From assembly GCF_018308945.1 (NCBI RefSeq), contig NZ_CP070501.1, positions 310,001-374,000 on the forward strand: a stretch of 64,000 nucleotides of DNA, written 5' to 3'. The stretch is from Agrococcus sp. Marseille-Q4369. Lineage in GTDB: Bacteria; Actinomycetota; Actinomycetes; Actinomycetales; Microbacteriaceae. Below the pieces are notes generated by a model. It was not told where the DNA came from and ran no database searches. It saw only the letters and a list, made by a program, of their open reading frames with translations. Made by a program: the position numbers and the translations under genes. Below, piece by piece: positions 1 to 8,781 of the stretch (position 1 is the stretch's first letter; every line of letters begins with the position of its first letter).

Positions 1-2386
1 CGGGCTCCTGCGGGTGGAGCAGGTTGTGCTCGTCGGCCTCGAGGCCGTCGCGACGCAGCTCGCTCCACGACGTCACCGACCAGATGTCGGCCGAGATGCC
101 CCAGTCGGTGCCGAGCAGCTCCTGCGCGTGGTGGAGCCACGGCAGGGCGACGCCCGAGCCGAGCAGCTGCACCTTGATCGGGTGGTGATCGCTCGTCGAG
201 ACGCGGTGGATGCCGCGGCGGATGCCCTCGACGTCGACGCCCTCGGACTCGGCCGGCTGCACCATCGGCTCGTTGTAGACGGTGAGGTAGACGATGACGT
301 TCTCGGGCTCCTCGCCGTACATGCGCTCGAGGCCCATCTGCGTGATGTGGGCGATCTCGTAGCCGTAGGCGGGGTCGTAGGCGAGCACCGCGGGGTTCGT
401 CGACGCGAGCAGCGGCGAGTGGCCGTCGGCGTGCTGCGTGCCCTCGCCCGCGAGCGTCGTGCGGCCCGCGGTCGCGCCGATGAGGAACCCGCGCCCCATC
501 TGGTCGGCGGCCGCCCAGATCGAGTCGCCCGTGCGCTGGAACCCGAACATCGAGTAGAAGACGTAGATGGGGATGAGCGGCTCGCCGTGCGTCGAGTACG
601 ACGTCGCCGCCGCGGTGAACGCCGCCATCGCGCCCGCCTCGTTGATGCCGACGTGCACGATCTGGCCGTCGGGCGCCTCGCGGTATTTCAGCAGCAGGTC
701 GCGGTCGACCGACGTGTAGTTCTGGCCGTGCGGGTTGTAGATCTTCGCGGTCGGGAAGAACGCGTCGATGCCGAACGTGCGGGCCTCGTCCGGGATGATC
801 GGCACGAAGCGGTCGCCCCAGCCCTTGTCGCGCAGCAGGTCCTTGAGGAGCCGCACGAAGGCCATCGTCGTGGCGACCTGCTGCTTGCCCGAGCCCTTCT
901 TGGGCATGTCGTAGGTCTTGTCCTCGGGCAGCGGGATGATCGTGTGCTTCGAGCGGCGCTCGGGCGTGAAGCCGCCGAGCTCGCGGCGGCGCTCGAGCAT
1001 GTACTGGATCTCGGGGGAGTCCATGCCGGGGTTCCAGTACGGCGGGTGGTACGGATCGCTCTCGAGCTGCTTGTCGGAGATGTCGATCTGCATCGCGTCG
1101 CGGAACGACTTGAGGTCGTCGAGCGTGAGCTTCTTCATCTGGTGGGTCGCGTTGCGGCCCTCGAAGCTCTTGCCGAGGCCGTAGCCCTTGATCGTCTTCG
1201 CGATGATGACGGTCGGCTGGCCCTTGTGCTCGGTCGCCGCCTTGTAGGCCGCGTAGACCTTGCGGTAGTCGTGGCCGCCGCGCTTGAGCGCCCAGATCTC
1301 GTCGTCCGAGAGGTGCTTGACCATCTCGAGCGTGCGCGGGTCGCGGCCGAAGAAGTGCTCGCGCACGAACAGGCCCGACTCCGCCTTGTAGGTCTGGTAG
1401 TCGCCATCCGGCGTCGCGTTCATGAGGTCGCGGAGGGCGCCCTCGTGGTCCTGCTCGAGGAGCGCATCCCACTCACGGCCCCAGATGACCTTGATGACGT
1501 TCCAGCCGGCGCCGCGGAAGAACGACTCGAGCTCCTGGATGATCTTGCCGTTGCCGCGCACCGGGCCGTCGAGGCGCTGGAGGTTGGCGTTGATGACGAA
1601 GTTGAGGTTGTCGAGCCCGTCGTTCGCCGCGAGCTGCAGCGCGCCGCGCGACTCGACCTCGTCCATCTCGCCGTCGCCGAGGAACGCCCACACCTGCGAG
1701 TCGAGCTCGCTCTTGATGCCGCGGTTGACGAGGTAGCGGTTGGCCTGCGCCTGGTAGATCGCGTTGATGGGGCCGAGGCCCATCGAGACCGTCGGGAACT
1801 GCCAGAAGTCGGGCATCATCCGCGGGTGCGGGTAGGAGGGGATGCCGTTGGGCGCCTTCGACTTCTCCTGGCGGAAGGCGTCCATCTGCGCCTCGCTCAA
1901 GCGGCCCTCGAGGAACGCGCGGGCGTACATGCCGGGGGAGGCGTGGCCCTGGTAGAAGATCTGGTCGCCGCCGCCGGGGGCGTCCTGGCCGCGGAAGAAG
2001 TGGTTGAGGCCGACCTCGTAGAGCGACGCCGAGGAGGCGTAGGTCGAGATGTGGCCGCCGACCCCGATGCCGGGCGCCTGGGCGCGGTGCACCATGATGG
2101 CCGCGTTCCAGCGGATCCAGCGGCGGTAGGTGCGCTCGAGCGCCTCGTCGCCGGGGAACTCGGGCTCGGCGTCGGGCGCGATGGTGTTGAGGTAGTCCGT
2201 CGTGGGCACCATCGGCACGCCGAGGTGCAGCTCCTTCGAGCGCTTCAGCAGGCTCAGCATGATCTCGCGCCCGCGCTGGTGGCCGTTCGCCTCGACGAGC
2301 TGCGAGAGCGACTCCTGCCACTCGGCGGTCTCGCTCGGGTCGGGGTCGTTCACGTGGGCCGAGTACGGGTCCTGGTCGTTCAGCAC
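1..2386 (-). CDS. aceE: Pyruvate dehydrogenase E1 component, homodimeric type (partial, C-terminus outside window)
   Basis: This thiamine-diphosphate enzyme decarboxylates pyruvate and passes the acetyl group to the lipoyl domain of E2. About 795 residues are present. The family is usually about 900-920 aa, so roughly 115 C-terminal residues lie beyond base 1. The thiamine-diphosphate motif GDGEMDE is followed about 26 residues later by [10 protein letters not shown]. Other family blocks seen are [34 protein letters not shown] and [16 protein letters not shown]. The start is GTG ([14 protein letters not shown]), which gives the expected N-terminus. It is divergent from the peroxiredoxin gene, an arrangement also known around mycobacterial aceE/ahpE. 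Confidence 0.96.
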   Translation of the reverse strand, partial: MLNDQDPYSAHVNDPDPSETAEWQESLSQLVEANGHQRGREIMLSLLKRSKELHLGVPMVPTTDYLNTIAPDAEPEFPGDEALERTYRRWIRWNAAIMVHRAQAPGIGVGGHISTYASSASLYEVGLNHFFRGQDAPGGGDQIFYQGHASPGMYARAFLEGRLSEAQMDAFRQEKSKAPNGIPSYPHPRMMPDFWQFPTVSMGLGPINAIYQAQANRYLVNRGIKSELDSQVWAFLGDGEMDEVESRGALQLAANDGLDNLNFVINANLQRLDGPVRGNGKIIQELESFFRGAGWNVIKVIWGREWDALLEQDHEGALRDLMNATPDGDYQTYKAESGLFVREHFFGRDPRTLEMVKHLSDDEIWALKRGGHDYRKVYAAYKAATEHKGQPTVIIAKTIKGYGLGKSFEGRNATHQMKKLTLDDLKSFRDAMQIDISDKQLESDPYHPPYWNPGMDSPEIQYMLERRRELGGFTPERRSKHTIIPLPEDKTYDMPKKGSGKQQVATTMAFVRLLKDLLRDKGWGDRFVPIIPDEARTFGIDAFFPTAKIYNPHGQNYTSVDRDLLLKYREAPDGQIVHVGINEAGAMAAFTAAATSYSTHGEPLIPIYVFYSMFGFQRTGDSIWAAADQMGRGFLIGATAGRTTLAGEGTQHADGHSPLLASTNPAVLAYDPAYGYEIAHITQMGLERMYGEEPENVIVYLTVYNEPMVQPAESEGVDVEGIRRGIHRVSTSDHHPIKVQLLGSGVALPWLHHAQELLGTDWGISADIWSVTSWSELRRDGLEADEHNLLHPQEP

Positions 2387-2537
2387 CGAAGCTCCTGACG
2401 TCGATTGGGCGCGTGCGCTCCTGGGTGGCGGGCGCAACCCCTCCACTCTATCCACCGGCCGGTCCTCGAAGGGCGCGCGCGGGGGTGCTCTGGCACGATG
2501 GTCGAGCGGATGCGCGAGATCACTTGAGGAGGCCCGC

Positions 2538-2996
2538 ATGGCACTGCAGATCGGCGACGAGGCACCCGACTTCACGCTCACGGATCACACGGGGGAGGCT
2601 GTGACGCTCTCGGAGCTCCGCGGCCGTCCCGTCGTGCTCGTCTTCTACCCGGCGGCCTTCACCGGGCGTTGCACGGGAGAGCTGTGCTCGATCCGCGACG
2701 AGATCAGCGACTTCGAGGGCTCCGAGGCCGAGGTGCTCGCCATCTCGGTCGACACCGCGGCGTCGCTCCGCGTCTTCGCCGAGCAGGAGGGCTTCTCGTT
2801 CCGCCTGCTGAGCGACTTCTGGCCGCACGGAGCGGTCGCGCAGGCCTACGACGCATTCCTGCCGGAGCGCGGCGTCGCGACCCGTGCGACCTACGTCATC
2901 GACCGCGAGGGTCGCATCGCCGACCACTTCCGCGTCGCGACGACCGAGTCGCGCGACCTCGAGGCGTACCGCGAGGCGCTCGCGAAGGTCGCCTGA
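2538..2996 (+). CDS. Peroxiredoxin, AhpE/BCP type
   Basis: A cytosolic thiol peroxidase of 152 aa with a single AhpC/TSA thioredoxin fold. The peroxidatic cysteine is Cys45 in [13 protein letters not shown] second cysteine, Cys50, sits five residues later as in E. coli BCP, which suggests an atypical two-Cys mechanism. Mycobacterial AhpE has only the first. The ATG at 2538 is preceded by a GAGGAGG ribosome-binding site. The gene is divergent from aceE, with about 150 bp between the starts. The fold and catalytic residue are clear. The reducing partner (thioredoxin or mycoredoxin) cannot be told from the sequence. Confidence 0.94.
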   Translation: MALQIGDEAPDFTLTDHTGEAVTLSELRGRPVVLVFYPAAFTGRCTGELCSIRDEISDFEGSEAEVLAISVDTAASLRVFAEQEGFSFRLLSDFWPHGAVAQAYDAFLPERGVATRATYVIDREGRIADHFRVATTESRDLEAYREALAKVA

Positions 2997-3060
2997 CCTT
3001 CCCGCCGCGGGGCCGCTCCGCCCCGCTGCCGCTCGCTGAGCCGCTCCGCCGCGGCAGGCG

Positions 3061-3081
3061 GCTGAAGCGTGTCGAAGCGCC
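3061..3081. repeat. REP-like intergenic element
   Basis: The intergenic stretch 2997-3115 is rich in short inverted C/G blocks and contains GCTGAAGCGTGTCGAAGCG. Similar 'GCTTCGACA...GCTCAGC' segments are common between genes in Microbacteriaceae, from memory. No coding potential was seen here. Confidence 0.3.
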
Positions 3082-3121
3082 GTCGCGGCGCCGGCCGAGT
3101 TCTCCACAGGCCCCTCGATCC

Positions 3122-3152
3122 TCGAACAGACATTCGAGTGGCTCGGTAGAAT
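3122..3152 (+). promoter_or_regulatory. LexA-like SOS box plus -10 of the HNH gene
   Basis: TCGAAC-AGAC-ATTCGA at 3122-3137 is one mismatch from the actinobacterial LexA consensus TCGAAC-N4-GTTCGA and is flanked by a symmetric C/G pair. A -10 hexamer TAGAAT lies at 3147-3152, so the box covers the -35 region, where LexA would block RNA polymerase. The gene start at 3198 has its own GGAGGG ribosome-binding site. Confidence 0.62.
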
Positions 3153-3197
3153 CGGGGGACAGCGACGGCGTCGGTGTGGTCGTGTTGGAGGGTCGTG

Positions 3198-4664
3198 ATG
3201 GACGGGCAGCAGCGGCAGGGCAGGTCGCCCGAGGCTGCTCGCCTGCGCGAGCGGCTGGCCGCGGTGCAGGCGGATGTCGAGGCGATCCTGGCCGCGTTCG
3301 GGTCCATGGGCGATGTCGAGCGCTGGGATGCGTTCGCCGCTGTCGGCGAGCTGGCCCGGCTGGCCGATGGCGCGCTGGTGCGGGTGGCGGGGGTGGTGGA
3401 GCGTTCGGTGCCGGCGATGGATGCGCCGAACCAGGCGCGCACGTTCGGCTACCACTCGACGAAGACCGCGCTGCGGCACGAGGCGGGCGTCTCGGCCTCG
3501 CGGGCGAAGGCGATCCTGCAGCTCGCGCGGGCGTCGACGCCGCGGGTGGGGTCGACCGGGCTGCCGCTGGAGCCGCTCTACCCGCACGTCGCGGGCGCGC
3601 TGGAGGACGGGTCGATCGCGATCGACCAGGGCCGGGCGATCGTGGGGGTGCTGGAGTCCGCCGGCGGCCGCGCCGACCCCGACGCCCGGCTGGCCGCGGA
3701 GGAGGACCTCGTGGGTGCGGCGGTGGGGGAGCAGCGTCCGGGCGAGCGCGGCTACGACGACGCGGTCCCCACCCCGCCGGAGCTGCTGGCGGTCACGGCG
3801 CGGCAGTGGCTCTCCGCGCTCGACCCCGACGGGGCGGAGCCGCGTGAAGATCAGCAGGTCGCCGAGCGCGAGTTCACGCTCGCGCAGTGCGCGGACGGGG
3901 TCTTCCGCGGCCGGGTCGCGTTCCCGCCGGTGGAGGGGGCGGAGGTGATGGCGGTGCTGGCCGCCTACGACTCGCCGCGCACCGGCGACGGCTTCGAGAA
4001 CCCCGACGCGCCGGCCGATGATGAGCGCACCGACGCGCAGCGGCACGCGGACGTGCTGGTGGGCCTGTTCCGCGCCCACGCCCGCTCGGGCGAGCCGCCC
4101 CGGCCCGGCGGCGACGCGCCGACGCTGCTGGTCGCGATCACCCAGGCGCAGCTCGACAAGCACGCCGAGGGGCGGCCGGCGACGTGCGACATCGTCGAGA
4201 CCGGCGAGACCGTCCCGGCCGGGCTCGCGGCCCGGATCGTCTGCGACGGGTTCGTGCAGGCCGCGCTCGTCGACAGCGACGGCCACGTCCTCAAGCTCGG
4301 CCGCCGCAAGCGGCTGTTCTCCCTCTGGCAGCGGATCGCGATCATGCTCCGCGACCGCCACTGCCAAGGCCCCGACTGCCACATCCCCGCCACCTGGGGC
4401 GACGTGCACCACGTCATGCGCTGGGCCGACGGCGGCCCCACCGACACCGACAACGGCATCCTGCTATGCCCGACGTGCCATCGCGAGGTCCACAGCGGCA
4501 GACTCCGCATCGACAGGATCGGCACCCGCTGGCGCGTCACCCGCACCCTCCTGCCACCCATCCGCAGACCCCGACGACGCCAGCGCGAACGCATCGCGGG
4601 ATGGCTCGGAGCAAGCCCTACCCGACTCGGCACGACGCCTCCGTCGGTCCCGATGCGCACCTAG
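3198..4664 (+). CDS. DUF222 / 13E12-type HNH endonuclease-like protein
   Basis: A 488-aa protein with an N-terminal DUF222 region (about residues 10-330) and a C-terminal HNH nuclease module. The module contains CHIPATWGDVHHVMRWADGG (His404/His405) followed by LLCPTCHREVH, which together make a Cys-Cys zinc site and the beta-beta-alpha metal fold. These 13E12-repeat proteins are multicopy in actinobacteria and their biological role is unknown. ATG 3198 is preferred over GTG 3174 because TTGGAGGG precedes it. The LexA-like box just upstream suggests DNA-damage induction. No insertion-sequence ends or target duplications were seen around it. Confidence 0.88.
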   Translation: MDGQQRQGRSPEAARLRERLAAVQADVEAILAAFGSMGDVERWDAFAAVGELARLADGALVRVAGVVERSVPAMDAPNQARTFGYHSTKTALRHEAGVSASRAKAILQLARASTPRVGSTGLPLEPLYPHVAGALEDGSIAIDQGRAIVGVLESAGGRADPDARLAAEEDLVGAAVGEQRPGERGYDDAVPTPPELLAVTARQWLSALDPDGAEPREDQQVAEREFTLAQCADGVFRGRVAFPPVEGAEVMAVLAAYDSPRTGDGFENPDAPADDERTDAQRHADVLVGLFRAHARSGEPPRPGGDAPTLLVAITQAQLDKHAEGRPATCDIVETGETVPAGLAARIVCDGFVQAALVDSDGHVLKLGRRKRLFSLWQRIAIMLRDRHCQGPDCHIPATWGDVHHVMRWADGGPTDTDNGILLCPTCHREVHSGRLRIDRIGTRWRVTRTLLPPIRRPRRRQRERIAGWLGASPTRLGTTPPSVPMRT

Positions 4665-4694
4665 GCCGTCCGACGCGAAGGGACGGCAGATCGC

Positions 4695-5012
4695 TCAGCC
4701 GTCGAGGTGGGCCTTGGCGAACGCCGCGCTCGGCGCGATCGGCTGGATCACGTCGAGCAGCGCCCCATCCGGCGCTTCGAAGATGCAGTGCCAATGCCCG
4801 AAGTCCTCGTCGCGCAAGGGGAGCCGCGGCTCGAGCCCGAGCTCGCGCGTGAGCCGCTCGTGCACCGCGTCGACGTCGTCCACCTCGAGGTTCAGCAGCA
4901 CGCCGCTCGGCAGCGCTCGGCGCCCGGCGGGGATCGTCGGATGGTCGTGTGCCAGGATCGCGAGCTCGAAGTCGCCCAGTCGCAGGGGCACGTACCACTC
5001 GGTCTCGTACGA
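4695..5012 (-). pseudogene. VOC (glyoxalase-like) protein remnant lacking its N-terminus
   Basis: Read leftward from about 5012, the frame gives YETEWYVPLRLGDFELAIL, then LNLEVDDVDAVHERL and HWHCIFEAPDG, and stops at 4695. This is the C-terminal three quarters of a single-domain VOC protein of about 130 aa. The first beta strand and helix (usually a 'xxLFVxDxxxSxxFYxxxLGF' block of about 25-30 residues) and any start codon are missing. The frame instead runs on into sequence antisense to a TetR gene. No ribosome-binding site or ATG lies near the homology boundary. Confidence 0.75.
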
Positions 5013-5528
5013 GCGAGCGCGCAGTTCGCCGCCCGAGGCGTCGCCGCGGTCTCTCTCGACGATGTGGCACGCGCGGCGGGGGTGACGCGCGGGGCGGTCT
5101 ACCACCACTGCGGCCGCGAGGCTGGGGTGCTCGCCCCAGTGGTCGACCGTCTGCACGGGGAGGTGGCCGAACGCGTGGTCGCCGCCGCCGACGAGGCCGA
5201 CGAGGATCCGCTCGAGCGGCTGCGCGCTGGATCGCACGCCTTCCGAGACGCCATCACCGCCCGCGCGACCGCTCGCATCCTGCTCGTCGACGCGCCAGCA
5301 ATCCTCGGCTGGGAGGCGTGGCGGCGGAGCGACGCCGAGCACTCGGGTGCCCACCTCCGCGACGCGCTCGAGGAGCTGGGGTGAGCGCCGCCTGCTCGCC
5401 GCGCAGCTCTCCGGAGCGATGAACGAGAGCGCGGTCTGGGTCACCGCCCAGCCCGACCCGGCTGCGGCGCTGCGGTCGGCGCACTCGGCACTCGACCGGC
5501 TGCTTCGGGCCACAGTCGATCGAGGCCG
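5013..5528 (+). pseudogene. TetR-family regulator remnant, N-truncated and frameshifted
   Basis: From about 5019 the + strand encodes QFAARGVAAVSLDDVARAAG and then VTRGAVYHH, the helix-turn-helix of a TetR protein, followed by its ligand-binding domain. The first helix and the start codon are absent. The frame hits TGA at 5382-5384 after LEELG. The continuation (LLAAQLSGAMNESAVWV...ALDRLL) is in the next frame, and removing one base in the GGGGTGAG run restores it. No stop occurs in that second frame before it runs into the tRNA gene. It is therefore truncated at the 5' end, frameshifted and without a native stop. The homopolymer could also hide a sequencing error. Confidence 0.72.
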
Positions 5529-5532
5529 CTCG

Positions 5533-5605
5533 TGGGCGGTGCCGGGCTCGAACCGGCGACCCCTTCGGTGTAAACGAAGTGCGCTACCAGCTGCGCCAAC
5601 CGCCC
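5533..5605 (-). tRNA. tRNA-Val (anticodon TAC)
   Basis: The reverse strand folds into a full cloverleaf. The acceptor stem is GGGCGGT/ACCGCCC, the D-arm contains GCGCAGCTGGTAGCGC, and the anticodon stem CTTCG/CGAAG encloses the loop TTTACAC, giving anticodon TAC. The T-arm contains GGTTCGAGCCC and the discriminator base is A. The 3' CCA is not encoded. Confidence 0.95.
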
Positions 5606-5647
5606 TCGACCATCATCGCACCGACCGCGGTGGCCCCGTGCGCTCCC

Positions 5648-5653
5648 TAGGAT
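5648..5653 (+). promoter_or_regulatory. -10 element (TAGGAT), leaderless start of Nif3 gene
   Basis: TAGGAT ends 6 nt before the ATG at 5660, so transcription should begin at or next to the start codon. No ribosome-binding site is present. Confidence 0.6.
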
Positions 5654-5659
5654 GGGGCC

Positions 5660-6496
5660 ATGACGACCGTGGCGGATGTGCAGCGTGCCGTCGAGGCGCT
5701 CTGGCCCGCCGCGACCGCCGAGGACTGGGACGCCGTCGGGCTCGTCGCGGGCGATCCCGCTGACGAGGTGTCGCGCATCCTGCTCGCCGTCGATGCGACC
5801 GAGGCCACTGCGGCCGAGGCCGTCGAGCGCGGCGACGACCTGCTGCTCGTGCACCACCCGCTGCTGCTCCGCGGCGTCTCGAGCGTCGCCGCGACGACGC
5901 CCGCCGGCCGCGTCATCACGCGGCTCGTACGCGAGCGCGTCGCGCTGCTCGCCGCACACACGAACGCCGACGCCGTCGACCGCGGCACGAGCGGCGAGCT
6001 CGCCGCGATGCTGCGCCTCGCGGGCGCCGAGCCGATCGTCGTCAACCGCGTCGACGACGCCAAGGGGCTCGGTCGCGTGGGCGACCTGCCCGAGCCGGTC
6101 TCGCTCTCGGGCCTCGCTCGCACCCTCGCGCAGCTGCTGCCCGCCGTCGCGGGCGGCGTGCGCGTCGCGGGTGATCCCGAGCGCTCGGTGCGCCGCGTCG
6201 CGATCTGCGGCGGCGCGGGCGACTCGCTGCTGCGCGAGTCGGCGGTGCTCGGCGCGGACGTCTACATCACGAGCGACCTGCGCCACCACCCGGCCTCCGA
6301 TGCCCGAGAGCGGCACATCGCTGGCGAGGGCCCCGCGCTCATCGACGTCTCCCACTGGGCGAGCGAGTCGCTGTGGCTGCGGCCCGCCGCCGAGCAGCTG
6401 CGCTCGGCGCTCCCGGGCGTCGCCGTCGAGGTGAGCGAGATCAGGACCGACCCATGGGACTTCGCCGTCCCCCAGGAGGAGCACGCATGGCACTGA
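5660..6496 (+). CDS. Nif3-like dinuclear metal centre protein (NIF3/DUF34 family)
   Basis: A 278-aa protein of the Nif3 family, toroidal hexamers with a di-metal site; GTP cyclohydrolase-like or metal-chaperone roles have been proposed but the function is unsettled. Metal-site blocks are visible: LVHHPLLLRG, AAHTNADAV and SDLRHHPASDA, and near the end the DVSHWASE motif that corresponds to the family's D-x-GHxxSE. It starts leaderless at ATG 5660 and overlaps the following coiled-coil gene by 10 nt, a pairing seen widely in actinobacteria. Family assignment is secure, reaction unknown. Confidence 0.92.
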   Translation: MTTVADVQRAVEALWPAATAEDWDAVGLVAGDPADEVSRILLAVDATEATAAEAVERGDDLLLVHHPLLLRGVSSVAATTPAGRVITRLVRERVALLAAHTNADAVDRGTSGELAAMLRLAGAEPIVVNRVDDAKGLGRVGDLPEPVSLSGLARTLAQLLPAVAGGVRVAGDPERSVRRVAICGGAGDSLLRESAVLGADVYITSDLRHHPASDARERHIAGEGPALIDVSHWASESLWLRPAAEQLRSALPGVAVEVSEIRTDPWDFAVPQEEHAWH

Positions 6497-7227
6497 AGGC
6501 CTCGAACCACGAGCAGCGCCGACTGCTCGAGCTGCAGGACGTCGACACCCGCATCGTGCGGCTGACCGCGAAGGCGAAGGCGCTGCCGCAGGCCAAGCGC
6601 ATCGCCGAGCTCGACGCGCGGCTCGCCGAGCTCGACCGCGAGGTGCTCGACCGGCTCGGCGCGCACGACGACGCGACCGCAGAGGTCGCCCGCACCGAGA
6701 GCGACGTCAAGGTCGTCGAGGCGCGGCTGCAGCGCAACCGCGAGCGGCTGCCCTCCATCACCGACGCGAAGGTCGCGACCGCGACCGAGCACGAGATCGT
6801 GACGCTCGAGCGCCGGCGCAGCGACCTCGAGGATCTCGAGCTCGAGGCCATGCAGGCGCAGGAGGACGCCGCGACCGCGCTCGAGCAAGCGCGCGCGGCG
6901 GCCGGCGAGGCGCGCGCCGAGCGCGACCGCCTCGACGCCGAGCGCTCCGCCGAGGCCGCTGGCATCGAGCGCGAGCTCGAGGATGCTCGAGCCGAGCGCG
7001 AGCAGCGCACCGCCGTCATCTCGCCCGAGCTGCTCGCGCTCTACGAGCGCCAGCGCGCCCGCTACGGCATCGGCGCGACGCTCCTGCAGCGCCGCACGTC
7101 GGTCGCCTCGGGCGTCGAGCTCACCGCCGCCGAGCTCTACACGATCCAGTCGGCCGCCGACGACGACGTGCTGCTCGACCCCAACTCCTCCGCGATCCTC
7201 GTGCGCACGGAGGAGAGCGGCATCTAG
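6487..7227 (+). CDS. Coiled-coil protein of the CT398/zinc-ribbon family with a cysteine-less ribbon
   Basis: A 246-aa protein whose residues about 10-175 form a long antiparallel coiled coil (repeated ELDARLAELDRE- and [12 protein letters not shown]-type heptads). The C-terminus corresponds to the C4 zinc ribbon of the family, but the whole protein contains no cysteine. The usual C-G-x-C position reads RTSVASGVELT, and the second C-P-x-C reads DPNSSAILVR. The fold context (ELYTIQSAADDD, SAILVR) is kept while all four ligands are gone. The gene overlaps nif3 by 10 nt. CT398-like proteins interact with nucleic-acid or secretion machinery in other phyla. The role here is unknown. Confidence 0.88.
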   Translation: MALKASNHEQRRLLELQDVDTRIVRLTAKAKALPQAKRIAELDARLAELDREVLDRLGAHDDATAEVARTESDVKVVEARLQRNRERLPSITDAKVATATEHEIVTLERRRSDLEDLELEAMQAQEDAATALEQARAAAGEARAERDRLDAERSAEAAGIERELEDARAEREQRTAVISPELLALYERQRARYGIGATLLQRRTSVASGVELTAAELYTIQSAADDDVLLDPNSSAILVRTEESGI

Positions 7228-7250
7228 CGCGGGCCGCCCAGGCGCGCCCG

Positions 7251-7256
7251 TACGAT
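7251..7256 (+). promoter_or_regulatory. -10 element (TACGAT), leaderless start of GNAT-like gene
   Basis: TACGAT lies 7 nt before ATG 7264 and selects it over the earlier in-frame ATG at 7255, which overlaps the hexamer itself. Confidence 0.5.
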
Positions 7257-7263
7257 GCGAGGC

Positions 7264-8364
7264 ATGGGCAGCGGCCTCCACGTCGAGCAGGTCGCCGACG
7301 AGGCGGGCCTGGATGCCTTCCTGCGCCTCGGGCACGACACCCACGGCGGGCTCGCGGTGCCGCTCCCCGAGCGCACCGTGCGCAGCTGGTTCAAGGGCTG
7401 GCACCCGCATCCGCACCCCATCGCGCTGCTGCTCGCGCGCCGCGGCGACGAGCCCGTCGGCCGCGCGGTCGTGCACCGCGACGACCGCCTCGACGCCCGG
7501 CTCGGCTCCCGCGCGCTCGTGTTCGGCGCGCTCGTCGCCCCCGACGCATCCGTCGTCGACGCCCTGGTCGACGACTTCGAGGCGCGCGCGGCGAGCGCGG
7601 GCGCGACAGAGCTCTTCGGGCCAGCGCAGCTGCTGCCCAACCAGTCGGGCGGCGTCATCACCGGCGGCTTCGAGGAGCGCGGCTTCCTCGACTCGGCGTG
7701 GAACCCGCCGTGGCTCCCCGACGCGCTCGAGGCCCGGGGGTTCGAGCGCTGGTACGAGGCCGACACCTGGATCGTCGAGGTCGTCGACGACGACGGACCG
7801 AGCGAGGCCGAGCTCGACCGAGCCGGCATCCGCATCGACGAGGTGACGCGCTTCGGGCTCGGTCGTGGCCTGCGGGCGCTCCTGCCGCTGCTCAACGACT
7901 CGTTCGCGCTGCTGCCGACCTTCACGCCCTACTCGCGCGAGGAGCTGCGCGCGCAGACCGACGGGCTGTGGTGGCTGCACGAGGAGGGGCTCTTCCTCAT
8001 CGCCCGCGACGAGCAGGAGGAGCCCGTCGCGTTCGTGCTCGCGGTGCTCGACCCCTCGCGCGTGCTGCAGCGCTCGGGCGGCCGGCTCGGTCCGCGCGAG
8101 CGCTGGGAGCTCATCGCTCGGCGCGGCGCGCTGCGCCGCGAGGCGGTGCTCGTCATGCAGGGCGCGAGGCCGCACGCGCAGGGCAAGGGCATCGTCACGC
8201 TCCTGACGCGGCGGCTGCACGCCAACCTCGCCGAGCTCGGCTGCACGACGCTGCGCTCGACGCTCGTCGGGCGCATGAACCCCGGCTCGGTGCGGCAGTT
8301 CACGCGCTTCGGCGGCCGCCCGCTCCACGCGACCGCCTACTACCGCAAGGCGCTCGAGCGGTGA
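7264..8364 (+). CDS. GNAT-like N-acetyltransferase
   Basis: A 366-aa protein with two acetyltransferase-like halves. The N-terminal half has VEQVADEAGLDAFLRL and FERWYEADTWIVEV. The C-terminal half carries the most acetyl-CoA-like segment, MQGARPHAQGKGIVTLLTRR, resembling the Q/R-x-x-G-x-G/A motif, followed by NPGSVRQFTRFGGR and a terminal AYYRKAL. Such tandem GNAT-fold proteins occur in many actinobacteria without known substrate. The start is set by a -10 hexamer 7 nt upstream. The gene sits alone between the Nif3/coiled-coil pair and rnpB. Family is inferred from motifs; the substrate is unknown. Confidence 0.75.
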   Translation: MGSGLHVEQVADEAGLDAFLRLGHDTHGGLAVPLPERTVRSWFKGWHPHPHPIALLLARRGDEPVGRAVVHRDDRLDARLGSRALVFGALVAPDASVVDALVDDFEARAASAGATELFGPAQLLPNQSGGVITGGFEERGFLDSAWNPPWLPDALEARGFERWYEADTWIVEVVDDDGPSEAELDRAGIRIDEVTRFGLGRGLRALLPLLNDSFALLPTFTPYSREELRAQTDGLWWLHEEGLFLIARDEQEEPVAFVLAVLDPSRVLQRSGGRLGPRERWELIARRGALRREAVLVMQGARPHAQGKGIVTLLTRRLHANLAELGCTTLRSTLVGRMNPGSVRQFTRFGGRPLHATAYYRKALER

Positions 8365-8407
8365 GGGGCGGATGCCTCAGGCCGGCACGGGCGGGTACCC
8401 TGGGGTC

Positions 8408-8774
8408 GTGAACCGGTCGGCTAGGCGGTCGCGTCGCCGCTCCCTCGGGAGCGGTGCCGAGGAACGTCCGGGCTCCGCAGAGCAGGGCGGTGGATAACGT
8501 CCACCCGGGGCAACCCGCGAGAAAGTGCAACAGAGAGCAGGTCCACCGGTCGGGCGACCGATCGGCCAGGAGTGAAACGGTGGGGCAAGAGCCCACCAGC
8601 GTCGCGTGCGAGCGCGGCGGCTAGGCAAACCTCGCCCGGAGCAAGACCAGACAGCGGATCATGGGGCTGCTCGTCCCGTCCGCGGGTAGGTCGCTGGAGG
8701 GCTGCAGCAATGCATCCCCGAGAGAGATGACCGTCCACGACAGAACCCGGCGTATCGGCCGGCCGGTTCACACC
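8408..8774 (+). ncRNA. rnpB: RNase P RNA (type A)
   Basis: This is the catalytic RNA of RNase P, which matures tRNA 5' ends. Universal segments are visible: GAGGAACGTCCGGGCTCC near 8456, GGGCAACCCGCGAGAAAGTG near 8508, AGAGTGAAAC-like GGAGTGAAACGGTGGGG near 8569, GGCAAACCTCGCCCGGAGCAAGACC near 8624, and the 3' half ending CGACAGAACCCGGCGTA. The terminal P1 helix pairs GTGAACCGGTCGG (from 8408) with CCGGCCGGTTCAC (to 8771). The ends are estimated from this pairing and may be off by a few bases. It is about 365 nt, normal for actinobacteria. Confidence 0.93.
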
Positions 8775-8781
8775 ACCGCCG

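Noticed and set aside
4707-5012. An apparent N-terminal extension of the TetR remnant
   Set aside because: These codons are antisense to the VOC coding sequence and resemble no TetR N-terminus. The frame is open only by composition.
5441-6493. A minus-strand frame of 350 codons across the tRNA
   Set aside because: It reads through tRNA-Val and is antisense to nif3. The LAQLVAHFVYTEGVAGSSPAPP peptide is the usual translated-tRNA artefact.
8365-8781. Short frames in the gap before ppgK's operon
   Set aside because: The interval is filled by RNase P RNA, whose structure explains the sequence. The open frames there are incidental.
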